Positions 1 to 8,817 of a DNA stretch of 64,000 nucleotides are shown here, piece after piece. A program made the translations under genes and the position numbers. The notes below the pieces were generated by a model, which saw only the letters and a program-made list of their open reading frames with translations, was not told the origin of the DNA and did not search any database. Each line of letters opens with the position of its first letter. Position 1 is the first letter of the stretch. Source of the stretch: Rhizobiales bacterium Ga0077525 (GTDB lineage Bacteria > Pseudomonadota > Alphaproteobacteria > Rhizobiales > Xanthobacteraceae); the NCBI GenBank assembly GCA_001464835.1, contig LNDS01000037.1, positions 40,838 through 104,837 of the forward strand. The letters are read 5' to 3'.

Positions 1-1
1 C

Positions 2-751
2 GGCGGTTCGGCCTATCCGCGCATCATCGACTTCAAGCGCTTCCGCGAGATCTGCGACGAAGTGGGGGCGCTGCTGATGGTCGACATGGCGCATTTCGCC
101 GGGCTCGTTGCCGGCGGCGCGCATCCGTCGCCGTTCCCGCATGCCCATGTCGTCACCACGACGACGCACAAGACGTTGCGCGGTCCCCGTGGCGGCGTCA
201 TTCTCACCAATGACGAAGCGCTGGCCAAGAAGTTCAACACGGCGGTGTTCCCCGGCATGCAGGGCGGCCCGCTGATGCATGTCATCGCGGCCAAGGCGGT
301 TGCCTTCGGCGAGGCGCTGAAGCCGAGCTTCAAGACCTATGCCAAGAATGTCGTCGAGAACGCCAAGGTGCTGGCCGACACGTTGAAAGGCCACGGCTTC
401 GATATCGTCTCCGGCGGCACTGATACGCATCTGATGCTGGTCGATCTGCGCCCCAAGCGCCTGACCGGCAAGGTCGCCGAACTGGCGCTCGGCCGCGCGC
501 ATATTACCTGCAACAAGAACGGCATCCCGTTCGATCCGGAAAAGCCGATGGTGACGTCGGGCATCCGCCTCGGCTCGCCCGCCTGCACCACGCGCGGTTT
601 CGGCACCGCCGAATTCAAGCAGGTCGGCGAGATGATCGTCGAAGTGCTCGACGTGCTGTCGCAGAAGGGCGTCGACGAGGATACGTTTGTCGAAGCGGCG
701 GTGCGCGACAAGGTGAAGACATTGCTCGGGCGTTTTCCGATTTATCAGTAG
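2..751 (+). CDS. glyA: Serine hydroxymethyltransferase, C-terminal part (5' end outside window)
   Basis: This cytosolic PLP enzyme interconverts serine and glycine and charges tetrahydrofolate with a one-carbon unit. The frame is open from base 2, so about 249 codons of a roughly 430-residue protein are present. The PLP site reads [14 protein letters not shown], with the Schiff-base lysine at codon 170-172, and is preceded by the family motif [13 protein letters not shown]. The order glyA-nrdR-rib is conserved in Rhizobiales. A strong hairpin follows the stop codon. Identification is secure; the start cannot be seen. Confidence 0.97.
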   Translation, partial: GGSAYPRIIDFKRFREICDEVGALLMVDMAHFAGLVAGGAHPSPFPHAHVVTTTTHKTLRGPRGGVILTNDEALAKKFNTAVFPGMQGGPLMHVIAAKAVAFGEALKPSFKTYAKNVVENAKVLADTLKGHGFDIVSGGTDTHLMLVDLRPKRLTGKVAELALGRAHITCNKNGIPFDPEKPMVTSGIRLGSPACTTRGFGTAEFKQVGEMIVEVLDVLSQKGVDEDTFVEAAVRDKVKTLLGRFPIYQ

Positions 752-761
752 TTCTCCTTTT

Positions 762-785
762 CCCTCCCCCGCTTGCGGGGGAGGG
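762..785. repeat. 11-bp perfect hairpin in glyA-nrdR gap, REP-like or terminator
   Basis: The stem CCCTCCCCCGC / GCGGGGGAGGG has a two-base TT loop and is followed by more G-rich sequence. There is no proper T-run on the + strand, so it looks more like a dispersed Rhizobiales palindrome than a classical intrinsic terminator, although it may still end or process the glyA transcript. Confidence 0.6.
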
Positions 786-814
786 TAGGGAGGGGGCCTT
801 AAAGGGATCGTCAC

Positions 815-1297
815 ATGCGTTGCCCGAGTTGCGGTAGCCTCGATACGCAGGTCAAGGATTCACGGCCGACGGAAGACTCCGCTGTCATCCGCCGCCGCCG
901 CGTCTGTCTGACCTGCAATTTCCGCTTCACCACTTTCGAGCGCGTGCAGTTGCGCGAACTCACCGTGATCAAGCGCAACGGCCGGCGCGTGCCGTTCGAC
1001 CGCGATAAATTGATGCGTTCGGTGCAGATCGCGCTGCGCAAGCGCGCCGTCGAGCCGGAGCGGATCGAGCAAATGGTGTCGAAGATCGTGCGCGAGCTGG
1101 AAAGCGGCGGCGAGAACGAAGTATCGTCCGAGGCCATTGGCGAGACCGTGATGGCGCATCTGCGCGAGATCGACGACGTGGCTTACGTGCGCTTTGCCTC
1201 GGTCTATCGAAATTTCGGCGAGGTCAAGGACTTCCGCGCCGCGCTCGACGAATTGTCCGGCGACGACGACGCTCCCGCGCCGCCGGTTCGTAAATAG
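815..1297 (+). CDS. nrdR: Transcriptional repressor NrdR
   Basis: NrdR senses ATP/dATP and represses ribonucleotide reductase genes by binding NrdR boxes. At 160 residues it has the usual length. The N-terminal zinc ribbon has cysteines at residues 3, 6, 31 and 34 (CPSC and CLTC), followed by an ATP-cone domain at about residues 49-139 that starts with [12 protein letters not shown]. The ATG at 815 places the zinc ribbon at the extreme N-terminus, as in the family. It sits between glyA and the riboflavin genes, as in other Rhizobiales. Confidence 0.97.
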   Translation: MRCPSCGSLDTQVKDSRPTEDSAVIRRRRVCLTCNFRFTTFERVQLRELTVIKRNGRRVPFDRDKLMRSVQIALRKRAVEPERIEQMVSKIVRELESGGENEVSSEAIGETVMAHLREIDDVAYVRFASVYRNFGEVKDFRAALDELSGDDDAPAPPVRK

Positions 1298-1459
1298 CCC
1301 ATAGCGGCGGATGGGCCACCTCAAAGTGTGGGTGCTGTAAATTCAATCTGGAGTTGACGGCAGGGCCGGATTTTTGTGTGCTGTCGCGGTGACTGCGCGG
1401 GACGCGCTCGGGTCGGCTGGCTAAAGGGCGCGCACGCGGCACCAACGAAGGGGGCTGCG

Positions 1460-1813
1460 ATGGAAATCACCTTTAACGGCGGACGTTTCGCCATCGGCGT
1501 TCCGATCGGCGAAGTCCATAACGAACTTGGCGTCGGCGCCGCCAATGGCCATACTTCTTTTATCGACGGTAAAAACTCAAGCGTCGTCGGCGTTTCGCTG
1601 GTGATCAATCATTTCACTTTCGAGGTGCCTTGCGAATGCGCCTTGCAGGCCGGCGACTGGATCGAACTGGATACGGCGGTGATCCTGTTCATTGAGGTCG
1701 GTTCGATCAGATACAACCTGTGCGGCGGAGAGTGCGTCGGCAAAACCAGCTCCGGTCCGCGCGGCGTCGGGATCGGCCTCGAGAACTCCAAAATCAGATG
1801 GGTGCTGCGCTAG
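1460..1813 (+). CDS. Hypothetical protein with CxC and CxxxC motifs
   Basis: This is a 117-residue protein of no family I recognise. The ATG at 1460 is chosen because GAAGGGGG lies a few bases upstream; the frame is open further upstream to 1376. The sequence is rich in Gly, Val and Ile and looks like a small beta-sheet protein. Its second half has VPCEC and LCGGEC, four cysteines that could bind a metal or form disulfides. No signal peptide or membrane segment is evident. It interrupts the usual nrdR-ribD adjacency, which suggests a lineage-specific insertion. That it is a real gene is likely but not certain. Confidence 0.55.
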   Translation: MEITFNGGRFAIGVPIGEVHNELGVGAANGHTSFIDGKNSSVVGVSLVINHFTFEVPCECALQAGDWIELDTAVILFIEVGSIRYNLCGGECVGKTSSGPRGVGIGLENSKIRWVLR

Positions 1814-1883
1814 CCGGCGTGGGGCCTGCATATTGCCGAACGGGGCGGTTGGCCCGCGCCCCGGGTTGCGCTACGAGAACGCA

Positions 1884-3008
1884 ATGAACGCAACCCAAAA
1901 CGACGTGCCGCCGCAAACACCGCCCGGCGACACCCGCTACATGACGCTGGCGCTGGCGCTCGGCCGCCGCGGCCTCGGCAATGCCTGGCCCAATCCGGCG
2001 GTAGGCTGCGTGATCGTCAAGGACGGCGTCATCGTCGGCCGCGGCTGGACCCAAGCCGGCGGCCGGCCGCATGCCGAGGTCGTGGCGCTGAACCAGGCGA
2101 AACGCCGGGCCAAGGGCGCGACGCTCTATTGCACGCTCGAGCCGTGCTCGCATGAAGGCAAGTCGCCGCCTTGCGCCGATGCCGTCATCAAGGCCGGCAT
2201 CGCCCGCGTCGTCTCGGCGCTAGAAGATCCCAATCCGGAAGTGGCGGGGCAGGGTCACGCACGGCTGCGCGACAAGGGCATTGCGGTCGATGTCGGCCTT
2301 ATGGCCGACGAGGCGCAACGCGCGCACGCCGGCCACATCACGCGCATTCAGAAGTCACGTCCGCATGTCACGCTGAAGCTCGCCATTTCCGCCGACGGAA
2401 AGGCCGGTCTCGCTGGCCGCAAGCCCGTCGCCATCTCCGGCGAGGAGGCGCGCGACCGTGTTTGGCTGATGCGCGCGCAAAGCGACGCCATCCTGGTCGG
2501 CATCGGCACCGTGCTGTCGGACAATCCGCAACTGACCTGCCGCCTGCCGGGGATGTTCGAGCGCTCGCCGGTGCGCGTTGTGCTCGACGCGAAATTGAGC
2601 GTGCCGATGTCGGTGACGGTAATCTCGACCGTGCGCGACACGCCGACCTGGGTGTTCTGTTCGCACAAGGCCTCGCCGATTGCCGAGGACATTCTGCAAC
2701 AGAAGGGCGCCAAGGTGTTTCGCGTCGACGAGACGCAAGGCCGGCTCGATCTCGACGAAGTGCTGAAGGTCCTCGGCGAGCAGGGCATCACAAGGCTGAT
2801 GGTCGAGGGCGGCCCGACAATCGCCGCGTCTTTCGTTGCTGCCGATCTGGTCGATGAGGCGGTGCTGCTGCGCGGGCCGAAGGAAATCGGCGGCGACGGC
2901 ATCGCCGCGCTTGAAGGCATGAAGCTCGAAGCATTGACCGGCAAACTGAAATTGCTCGGCGCGGAGCAGGTCGGCGCCGACACCATCGAAACGTATATGA
3001 GCACCTGA
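1884..3008 (+). CDS. ribD: Bifunctional riboflavin deaminase/reductase RibD
   Basis: RibD performs the second and third steps of riboflavin synthesis: deamination of the GTP-derived pyrimidine, then NADPH reduction of its ribosyl chain. The N-terminal cytidine-deaminase-like domain (about residues 18-160) shows the zinc site HAE at 63-65 with C88 and C97 (CTLEPC and PPC). The C-terminal half is the DHFR-like reductase. The ATG at 1884 gives 374 residues, the normal length; an in-frame extension to 1692 overlaps the preceding gene and is not conserved in character. The stop overlaps the ribE start (TGATG), so the two are translationally coupled. Confidence 0.95.
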   Translation: MNATQNDVPPQTPPGDTRYMTLALALGRRGLGNAWPNPAVGCVIVKDGVIVGRGWTQAGGRPHAEVVALNQAKRRAKGATLYCTLEPCSHEGKSPPCADAVIKAGIARVVSALEDPNPEVAGQGHARLRDKGIAVDVGLMADEAQRAHAGHITRIQKSRPHVTLKLAISADGKAGLAGRKPVAISGEEARDRVWLMRAQSDAILVGIGTVLSDNPQLTCRLPGMFERSPVRVVLDAKLSVPMSVTVISTVRDTPTWVFCSHKASPIAEDILQQKGAKVFRVDETQGRLDLDEVLKVLGEQGITRLMVEGGPTIAASFVAADLVDEAVLLRGPKEIGGDGIAALEGMKLEALTGKLKLLGAEQVGADTIETYMST

Positions 3009-3613
3009 TGTTCACCGGCATTGTCACGGACCTGGGCGAAGTGCGGTCGGTGCATCCGCGCGCCAATAATCTGTCGCGCCTGACGATCTACACGCGCTAT
3101 CCGCGCGCCGAACTGATCGAGGGCGCCTCGGTCGCCTGTTCCGGCGTCTGCCTCACCGTGGTCGATACCGGCGAGGAGGATGGCCGCGTCTGGTTCGCCG
3201 CCGATGCCGCCGCCGAAACGCTCGCCGTTACGGGCGTCGGAAAGTGGCGCCACGGCACGCGCATCAATCTCGAACGGCCGCTGCGGCTCGGCGATGAACT
3301 CGGCGGCCATCTGGTCGCCGGCCATGTCGATGGCCTCGCCACGGTGATCGCGCGCGAGGACATGACCGATATGGCCAAATTCACCTTGCGTGCGCCGCAT
3401 GACCTGGCGCGCTTCATCGCGCCGAAAGGCTCGGTCGCGCTCGATGGCGTGTCGCTGACGGTCAACCAGGTGGAGGGGGATACCTTCACCGTCATGATCA
3501 TCCCGCACACTTTGTCGGTGACCAGCCTCGGCGCCTGGCGCGAGAGCGACGCGGTTAACCTCGAAATCGACACCATGGCGCGCTATGCGGCGCGTTTGAT
3601 GGAAGCGCGCTAG
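3008..3613 (+). CDS. ribE: Riboflavin synthase (alpha subunit)
   Basis: Riboflavin synthase dismutates two molecules of 6,7-dimethyl-8-ribityllumazine into riboflavin and the pyrimidine precursor. The 201-residue protein begins with the diagnostic MFTGIVTDLGEV and has two lumazine-binding repeats, the second containing SVALDGVSLTVN. The ATG overlaps the ribD stop by one base. A small hairpin (GGCCTT/AAGGCC) lies in the 70-bp gap to ribH. Confidence 0.96.
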   Translation: MFTGIVTDLGEVRSVHPRANNLSRLTIYTRYPRAELIEGASVACSGVCLTVVDTGEEDGRVWFAADAAAETLAVTGVGKWRHGTRINLERPLRLGDELGGHLVAGHVDGLATVIAREDMTDMAKFTLRAPHDLARFIAPKGSVALDGVSLTVNQVEGDTFTVMIIPHTLSVTSLGAWRESDAVNLEIDTMARYAARLMEAR

Positions 3614-3683
3614 CGGCGTCGCAGGGCCTTGTTTGAAGGCCATGCGCTTGCTACCACGCGGCTCAACCAAGGAACCTGATTGA

Positions 3684-4175
3684 ATGGCCAAAAAAGTCAG
3701 CGCCGCGAAGCCGCGCGCCACTAAGTCTGCCGCGCCGCGGCTTCTGATCGTCGAAGCGCGCTTCTATGACCATATCGCCGATGCGCTGCTCAAGGGCGCC
3801 AGCGCGGTGCTGGACGAGGCCGGCGCGACCTATGACGTCATCACCGTGCCCGGCGCGCTGGAAATTCCCGGCGCCATCGCCATGGTGGCCGACGCGCCGA
3901 AGAACAAGAAGACGCCTTATGACGGCTTCGTCGCGCTCGGTTGCGTCATCCAGGGCGAGACCTATCATTTCGAAATCGTCTCGAACGAATCCGCGCGCGG
4001 CCTGATGGACCTCACCGTGCAGCGCCATTTCGCCATCGGCAATGGCATCCTCACCGTCGATACCGAGGCGCAGGCCAAGGATCGCATCGGCGGCGCGCAT
4101 GGTCACAAGGGCGCGGAAGCGGCCAAGGCGGCATTGGCGATGATCGCGCTCAGGCGCGATTTGGACGCCAAATAA
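3684..4175 (+). CDS. ribH: 6,7-dimethyl-8-ribityllumazine synthase
   Basis: RibH condenses the pyrimidine from RibD with 3,4-dihydroxy-2-butanone 4-phosphate to make lumazine, the RibE substrate. The protein has 163 residues with a basic, Lys/Ala-rich N-terminal tail before the conserved core. Core motifs are [28 protein letters not shown] (with the catalytic histidine) and [12 protein letters not shown]. Its TAA stop overlaps the nusB ATG by one base (TAATG). Confidence 0.96.
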   Translation: MAKKVSAAKPRATKSAAPRLLIVEARFYDHIADALLKGASAVLDEAGATYDVITVPGALEIPGAIAMVADAPKNKKTPYDGFVALGCVIQGETYHFEIVSNESARGLMDLTVQRHFAIGNGILTVDTEAQAKDRIGGAHGHKGAEAAKAALAMIALRRDLDAK

Positions 4176-4660
4176 TGGCGGAGGCCGCCAAACCCGAGAA
4201 GGAAGAGCGCAAGGCGAACAAGCGCGGCGCCGCGCGTCTCGCCGCCGTGCAGGCGCTTTATCAGATGGATCTGGCCGGCAGCGGACTGGACGAGATCATT
4301 GCCGAGTTCGAAAGCCACTGGATCGGCCGCGAGGTCGAGGGCGCGCAATACCTGCCGGCGGAAGCGGCGTTCTTCCGCGATATCGTCTCCGGCGTGGTGC
4401 GCGACCAGCGCACGCTCGATCCGCTGATCGATGAGGCGCTGGCGCGCGGCTGGCCGCTCAAGCGCATCGAGACAGTGTTACGCGCCGCGCTGCGCGCCGG
4501 CCTGTACGAGCTGCAAAACCGCCGCGACGTGCCGGCGCGTGTCGTCGTCGCGGAATATGCCGACGTCGCCGCCGCCTTCGTCGAGCGCGACGAGACCGGT
4601 ATGGTCAACGCCGTGCTCGACCAGTTGGCGCGCAAGGTGCGGGCCGACGAGTTCAACTAG
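4175..4660 (+). CDS. nusB: Transcription antitermination protein NusB
   Basis: NusB binds boxA RNA with S10/NusE and supports antitermination of rRNA transcription. The protein has 161 residues. After a lysine-rich N-terminal tail it shows the family start RGAARLAAVQALYQMD and a C-terminal part containing PARVVVAEYADVAAAF. The ATG at 4175 overlaps the ribH stop; the frame is open upstream inside ribH but that part is only an overlap frame. The ribH-nusB coupling is common in bacteria. Confidence 0.95.
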   Translation: MAEAAKPEKEERKANKRGAARLAAVQALYQMDLAGSGLDEIIAEFESHWIGREVEGAQYLPAEAAFFRDIVSGVVRDQRTLDPLIDEALARGWPLKRIETVLRAALRAGLYELQNRRDVPARVVVAEYADVAAAFVERDETGMVNAVLDQLARKVRADEFN

Positions 4661-4703
4661 CCTTAGCTTTGCTCACGGCCGGGAATGACGGTATCGTTGG
4701 CGC

Positions 4704-5693
4704 ATGAGCGCCGACGATAAACCCTCCGCCGAAGACAACCTGATCGCGCGTTATTTCGCGCCGCTCGCCACCGATCCCGGCGCGCTCGGCCTGTCGGACG
4801 ACGCCGCCTTTATCAAGCCGCCGCCGGGCTGCGAGCTGGTGTTGAAAGCCGACGCCATTGTCGGCGGTATTCATTTCTTTCCCGACGATCCAGCCGGAGC
4901 CATCGCCGCCAAGGCGCTGCGCATCAATCTCTCCGACCTCGCCGCGAAAGGCGCAAAGCCGCTCGGCTTCCTGTTGTCGCTGGCTTTGCCGAAAGACATT
5001 GGCGAGCCGTGGCTCGGCGCTTTCGCGCAAGGACTGCGCGAGGATATCGCAACGTACAAATGCCCCTTGTTCGGCGGCGACACCGTGCGCTCGCCGGGGG
5101 CCATTATGGCGTCAGTGGCCATGTTCGGCAGTGTGCCGGACGGCATGATGGTGCGCCGCTCGACCGCCAAGGCCGGCGACACGGTTTTCGTCACCGGCAG
5201 CATTGGCGACGCCGCCCTCGGCCTTGGCCTGCGCAATGGCGCGACATGGCCGCTCTCCGAGGCGCAGCGCGATCATCTTGCGCAACGTTATCTGTTGCCG
5301 CTGCCGCGCAGCGCGCTGGCCGAGACCGTGCTGCATTATGCCTCCGCGGCGATGGATGTGTCCGATGGCCTTGTCGGCGATCTCGCCAAACTGTGCCGCG
5401 TCTCCGGCGTCGCCGCCGACATCGACGCCACGCGGGTGCCGCTGTCGGCTGCCGCGAAAGCCGTCACCGCCGCCGATCCTGCCGCGCTGGAAACCGCGCT
5501 GACCGGCGGCGACGATTACGAAATCCTATGCACCGTACCGCCAGCCAAGGTCGATCGCTTCCGCGTCGCCGCCATGGCCGCCAAGGTTGCGGTCACCGAG
5601 ATCGGAACCATCACTGAAGGCGAGGGCGCCAACTTTCACGATGCGCAAGGCGCGGCGTCGACCTTCAAGCGCGCCTCGTTCAGTCATTTCTGA
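4704..5693 (+). CDS. thiL: Thiamine-monophosphate kinase
   Basis: ThiL phosphorylates thiamine monophosphate to the active cofactor thiamine diphosphate using ATP. The 329-residue protein has the PurM/AIR-synthase-type fold. Visible motifs are the N-terminal GLSDDAAF metal-binding aspartates, LRINLSDLAAKGAKPLG, FGGDTVRSPG and MDVSDGLVGDL. It follows nusB by 43 bp, the usual place in Rhizobiales. Confidence 0.95.
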   Translation: MSADDKPSAEDNLIARYFAPLATDPGALGLSDDAAFIKPPPGCELVLKADAIVGGIHFFPDDPAGAIAAKALRINLSDLAAKGAKPLGFLLSLALPKDIGEPWLGAFAQGLREDIATYKCPLFGGDTVRSPGAIMASVAMFGSVPDGMMVRRSTAKAGDTVFVTGSIGDAALGLGLRNGATWPLSEAQRDHLAQRYLLPLPRSALAETVLHYASAAMDVSDGLVGDLAKLCRVSGVAADIDATRVPLSAAAKAVTAADPAALETALTGGDDYEILCTVPPAKVDRFRVAAMAAKVAVTEIGTITEGEGANFHDAQGAASTFKRASFSHF

Positions 5694-5759
5694 CAGCGGA
5701 TCTGACAGCGGAGAACTTTTCGCTATAGTGCCGGCCAAACCAATCGGGGGAAGCGCGCG

Positions 5760-6986
5760 ATGGACGAAATGAAGGCACGAAAGGCATTCATGCCGACCGG
5801 GCAGACGCCGCGTTTCCAGGATTACCTCAAGCACTATCCGACCTCGTCCTATTTGCGCCGCCACGCGCCGCGCAACATCCCGCGCTTCTCCTTTGAATAT
5901 GGCGACACCGGCGCCGGTGACGATGTCGGCGTCCAGCATAACTGGGCGGCGTTCGACAACGTCAAGATCGTGCCGCGCTACGGCGTCATGGGCACGCTGC
6001 CGCCGGTCGGCGTTGAATTGTTCGGCACGAAATATTCGGCGCCGATTGGTATCGCGCCGATGGGCGGGCCGGCCATCGTCTGGCCCGGCGCCGATCTCAT
6101 CATGGCGAAAGCAGCCCAAGCCGCGCGCATTCCCTACACGCTCGGCGTCGCCGGCGGCGCAACAATAGAGCAAATCGCCGAAGTCGCGCCCGATGTATTC
6201 TGGTTGCAGCTTTATCGCTTCGCAAATAATGATCACAAGATCGGTTTCGATCTGATCGACCGTGCGCAGCGCGCCAACGTCAAGGTCCTGACGATGACGC
6301 TCGACACGCCGGTGCGCACGACGCGCTCGCGCGAAACCTATGCCGGCTTGGGCCGCGAATTTCATCCGACCGCGCGCATGTTCCGCGAGATGATCGTGCG
6401 GCCGAAATGGCTGCTGGCTTTGCTGCGCAACGGCTTCCCGCGTTTCGCCACCATGGCGCAATATGCCGGCGTCAAGCCGAGCACCAATGGCGTCATCGAT
6501 TTCGCCCGCCGCGAAATGGGTGGCGCGTTTCTCTGGGACGAAGTCGCGCGCTACCGCGACCGCTGGAAAGGGCCGATGACGATCAAGGGCATTCTGCACC
6601 CGCAGGATGCCGAGAAGGCGGTGTCGCTCGGCATCGACGGCATCTGGGTGTCGAACCATGGCGGCCGCCAGATCGAGGCTCTGGTGCCGTCGATCGATGC
6701 GTTGCCGGCCATCGTCGCGGCGGTCGGCTCCAAGGCCACTATCCTGATCGACAGCGGCATCCGCTCCGGTCAGGACGTCATGCGGTCCCTGGCGCTAGGC
6801 GCCGACGCCGCTTTTGCCGGCAAGTCGTTTCTGTGGGCGCTCGGCGCGCTCGGTGAAGACGGGCCGGGCCAGCTCATCGATCTTTATATCGACGAGTTGC
6901 GGGCCTCGCTCGGCCAGATCGGCGCGCATCATCCGGGCGAGGCGAAGCTCGCCAAGGTGCTGCATCCGGGCCGGATTGAGTTTTAG
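5760..6986 (+). CDS. FMN-dependent alpha-hydroxy-acid oxidase/dehydrogenase (LldD-like)
   Basis: This protein of 408 residues belongs to the L-lactate dehydrogenase/glycolate oxidase family, flavoenzymes that oxidise 2-hydroxy acids to 2-keto acids. The catalytic motif SNHGGRQ is at residues 298-304 with the active-site His at 300. FMN-binding features include PIGIAPMGG, the TLDTPV strand and IDSGIRSGQDVMRSLALGA near the C-terminus. The N-terminus differs from classical LldD (there is no recognisable haem domain), so the substrate cannot be named. It stands alone 66 bp after thiL. The stretch 6987-7093 before the next gene shows no clear feature. Confidence 0.85.
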   Translation: MDEMKARKAFMPTGQTPRFQDYLKHYPTSSYLRRHAPRNIPRFSFEYGDTGAGDDVGVQHNWAAFDNVKIVPRYGVMGTLPPVGVELFGTKYSAPIGIAPMGGPAIVWPGADLIMAKAAQAARIPYTLGVAGGATIEQIAEVAPDVFWLQLYRFANNDHKIGFDLIDRAQRANVKVLTMTLDTPVRTTRSRETYAGLGREFHPTARMFREMIVRPKWLLALLRNGFPRFATMAQYAGVKPSTNGVIDFARREMGGAFLWDEVARYRDRWKGPMTIKGILHPQDAEKAVSLGIDGIWVSNHGGRQIEALVPSIDALPAIVAAVGSKATILIDSGIRSGQDVMRSLALGADAAFAGKSFLWALGALGEDGPGQLIDLYIDELRASLGQIGAHHPGEAKLAKVLHPGRIEF

Positions 6987-7093
6987 TTCCTCCCGAATAA
7001 AGCAAACTCATCCCAGCCCTGCGTCCTTGGCAGTAGCCCCGTCCTGCGAACCCCGCTAACAAGAGCAAAATATTGCTCCCGGGGAAACGCTCC

Positions 7094-8314
7094 ATGTCGG
7101 CCGCCGCCGAACCGCTGCCGCATAGTTTCGACGACCGGCTGGCCCGCCGCAACGCCATGGTGCTGGCGGTGGCGCAGGCGCTGGCCGGCGGCAACAACAC
7201 CGTCATCGTCTCGACTGCCTCGATTGCCGGCGCCGTGCTGGCGCCCGATCCGGGCCTGGCCACCGCGCCGGTCACCGCCATGGTACTCGGCATGTGGCTC
7301 GGCACGCTGCCGCTCGGCTATTTGGCGCGCCGCTTCGACCGCCGCTTCGCGCTGCAATGCGGTTCGGTCTTCGGCATGATATCGGGCCTGATCTCCTGTT
7401 CGGCGGTGATGGTCGGCTCGTTCTGGCTGCTGTTGCTCGGCACCTTCTGCGGCGGGCTCTATGCCGCCGCGCACCAGTCCTATCGCTTTGCCGCCGCCGA
7501 TACCGCCAGCGAAGCCTACCGGCCGAAGGTGGTGTCTTGGGTGCTGGCCGGCGGCGTTTTTGCCGCGCTGATCGGGCCGCAACTCGTCATCCACACCAAG
7601 GACCTGCTGCCGCCCTATCTGTTCGCGGCGAGCTATCTCGGCCAGTCGGTCTGCGCCTTGATCGCGGCCATCGTGCTGACCTTCGTCAAGGTGCCGCCGA
7701 CCGCGCCGAAGCGCGCCGACACCTCGCGTCCGCTTGGCGAAATCGCGCGCACGCCGCGCTTCGTCGTCGCGGTCGCCTGCGGTGTCGCCAGCTACGCCAT
7801 GATGAACATGGTAATGACGTCTGCTCCGCTAGCGATGGTCGGCTGCGGCCATTCCGTCACCGACGCCGCGCTCGGCATTCAGTGGCATGTGCTGGCGATG
7901 TACGCGCCGAGCTTCGTCACCGGCTCGCTGATCGCGCGCTTCGGCGTCGAGCGCATCACGTTCATCGGCCTTGTCCTGATCGCGCTGGCCGCCGCGGTCG
8001 GGGTCGCCGGCATCACCGTGGCGCATTTCTGGACCGGGCTGATCCTGCTTGGCCTCGGCTGGAACCTCGCTTTCATCGGCGCGACCACCATGATCACGCA
8101 GTGCCACCGGCCGGAAGAGCGCAACAAGGTGCAGTCGTTCAACGACTTCCTCATTTTCGGCTCGATGGCCATATCGTCATTCTCGTCCGGGCAGATGCTC
8201 GCTTACATGAGCTGGCCGGCGATCAACGAAGTGGTGTTCCCGACGGTCGCCATTGCCGGCGGGTTGCTGGTCTGGCTGGTGATGCGCCGCCGCGCCGAGG
8301 CGAGGGCGGTCTAG
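7094..8314 (+). CDS. MFS transporter
   Basis: This is a 406-residue major facilitator superfamily permease with about 12 hydrophobic segments. The loop after helix 2 reads GYLARRFDRRFAL, a variant of the MFS GxLaDRxGRR signature. A second-half equivalent is SLIARFGVERITF. The start at 7094 follows GGGGAAA with good spacing; a TTG at 7073 is less likely. The substrate is unknown and no neighbour suggests one. Confidence 0.85.
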   Translation: MSAAAEPLPHSFDDRLARRNAMVLAVAQALAGGNNTVIVSTASIAGAVLAPDPGLATAPVTAMVLGMWLGTLPLGYLARRFDRRFALQCGSVFGMISGLISCSAVMVGSFWLLLLGTFCGGLYAAAHQSYRFAAADTASEAYRPKVVSWVLAGGVFAALIGPQLVIHTKDLLPPYLFAASYLGQSVCALIAAIVLTFVKVPPTAPKRADTSRPLGEIARTPRFVVAVACGVASYAMMNMVMTSAPLAMVGCGHSVTDAALGIQWHVLAMYAPSFVTGSLIARFGVERITFIGLVLIALAAAVGVAGITVAHFWTGLILLGLGWNLAFIGATTMITQCHRPEERNKVQSFNDFLIFGSMAISSFSSGQMLAYMSWPAINEVVFPTVAIAGGLLVWLVMRRRAEARAV

Positions 8315-8541
8315 CTGTAGCCTTTGCGCCGTTCGGCGAGTTGCAGGGAAACGCTGTCGACCTGCCTCCGGCCATCGGTGATTTCCAGGCTGACCGGCCC
8401 GAACGCCGGGTCCGGCTCCTGCATGATGTCGATAATGACCTCGCGGCCGAAGGCGATGGCCTCGCTGTCGCAAGGAATTTCGATGAAGCCGAGATGCTCC
8501 GGACCGGAGTCACGGTGCAGGGCGTAGCCGTAACGGGGCAT
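8311..8541 (-). CDS. DUF6894-like small protein
   Basis: This 76-residue protein starts MPRYGYALHRD, close to the MPRYFFH opening of the DUF6894 family found mainly in Rhizobiales. An acidic middle and a final strand (VSLEITDGRRQVDSVSLQL) follow the same pattern. Its function is unknown. AGGA lies about eight bases before the ATG on the minus strand. It converges on the MFS gene with a four-base overlap. Confidence 0.6.
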   Translation of the reverse strand: MPRYGYALHRDSGPEHLGFIEIPCDSEAIAFGREVIIDIMQEPDPAFGPVSLEITDGRRQVDSVSLQLAERRKGYS

Positions 8542-8692
8542 GACGAATCCTATGTGCGCTAGCGAACATAGCTTTCAGAATCCGGGGCCGGAGGTAGTTT
8601 TCGTCGTTTATTTTACAATGGCACCGTTTTTTCCGGCGGCCTTCGGAACCGCGCCCCTATATCGGGCTGTTATCCTATGTTTATATGCTCTG

Positions 8693-8817
8693 GTCCGGTC
8701 CGCCGAGGGCGCTCTTATGAGGCGTCGTGGAAGTGGATCGGACGCGGTGCCTGTACGCACCCTTGGCTCCCGGGCGGCGCCGGACTCCGCCAAAGCAGTC
8801 TGGCTTGCGCAGACTGC
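8693..8817. ncRNA. Candidate structured RNA (unidentified)
   Basis: By eye, GTCCGG (8693-8698) pairs with CCGGAC (8780-8785), CCGCC (8700-8704) with GGCGG (8773-8777), and GCCGAGGG (8702-8709) with CCCTTGGC (8760-8767, one G-U pair); the last two are partly alternative. Inside are GCGTC/GACGC (8722-8745) and GGTGC/GCACC (8746-8761). A perfect hairpin, GCAGTCTG/CAGACTGC, follows at 8795-8817. This much nested pairing suggests an RNA or structured leader, but the strand is undecided and no known family (6S, tmRNA, SRP, RNase P, riboswitch) could be matched with confidence. Confidence 0.3.

Noticed and set aside
1298..1883. FMN riboswitch ahead of the riboflavin genes
   Set aside because: None of the conserved RFN segments was found; the gap holds only the unidentified small gene.
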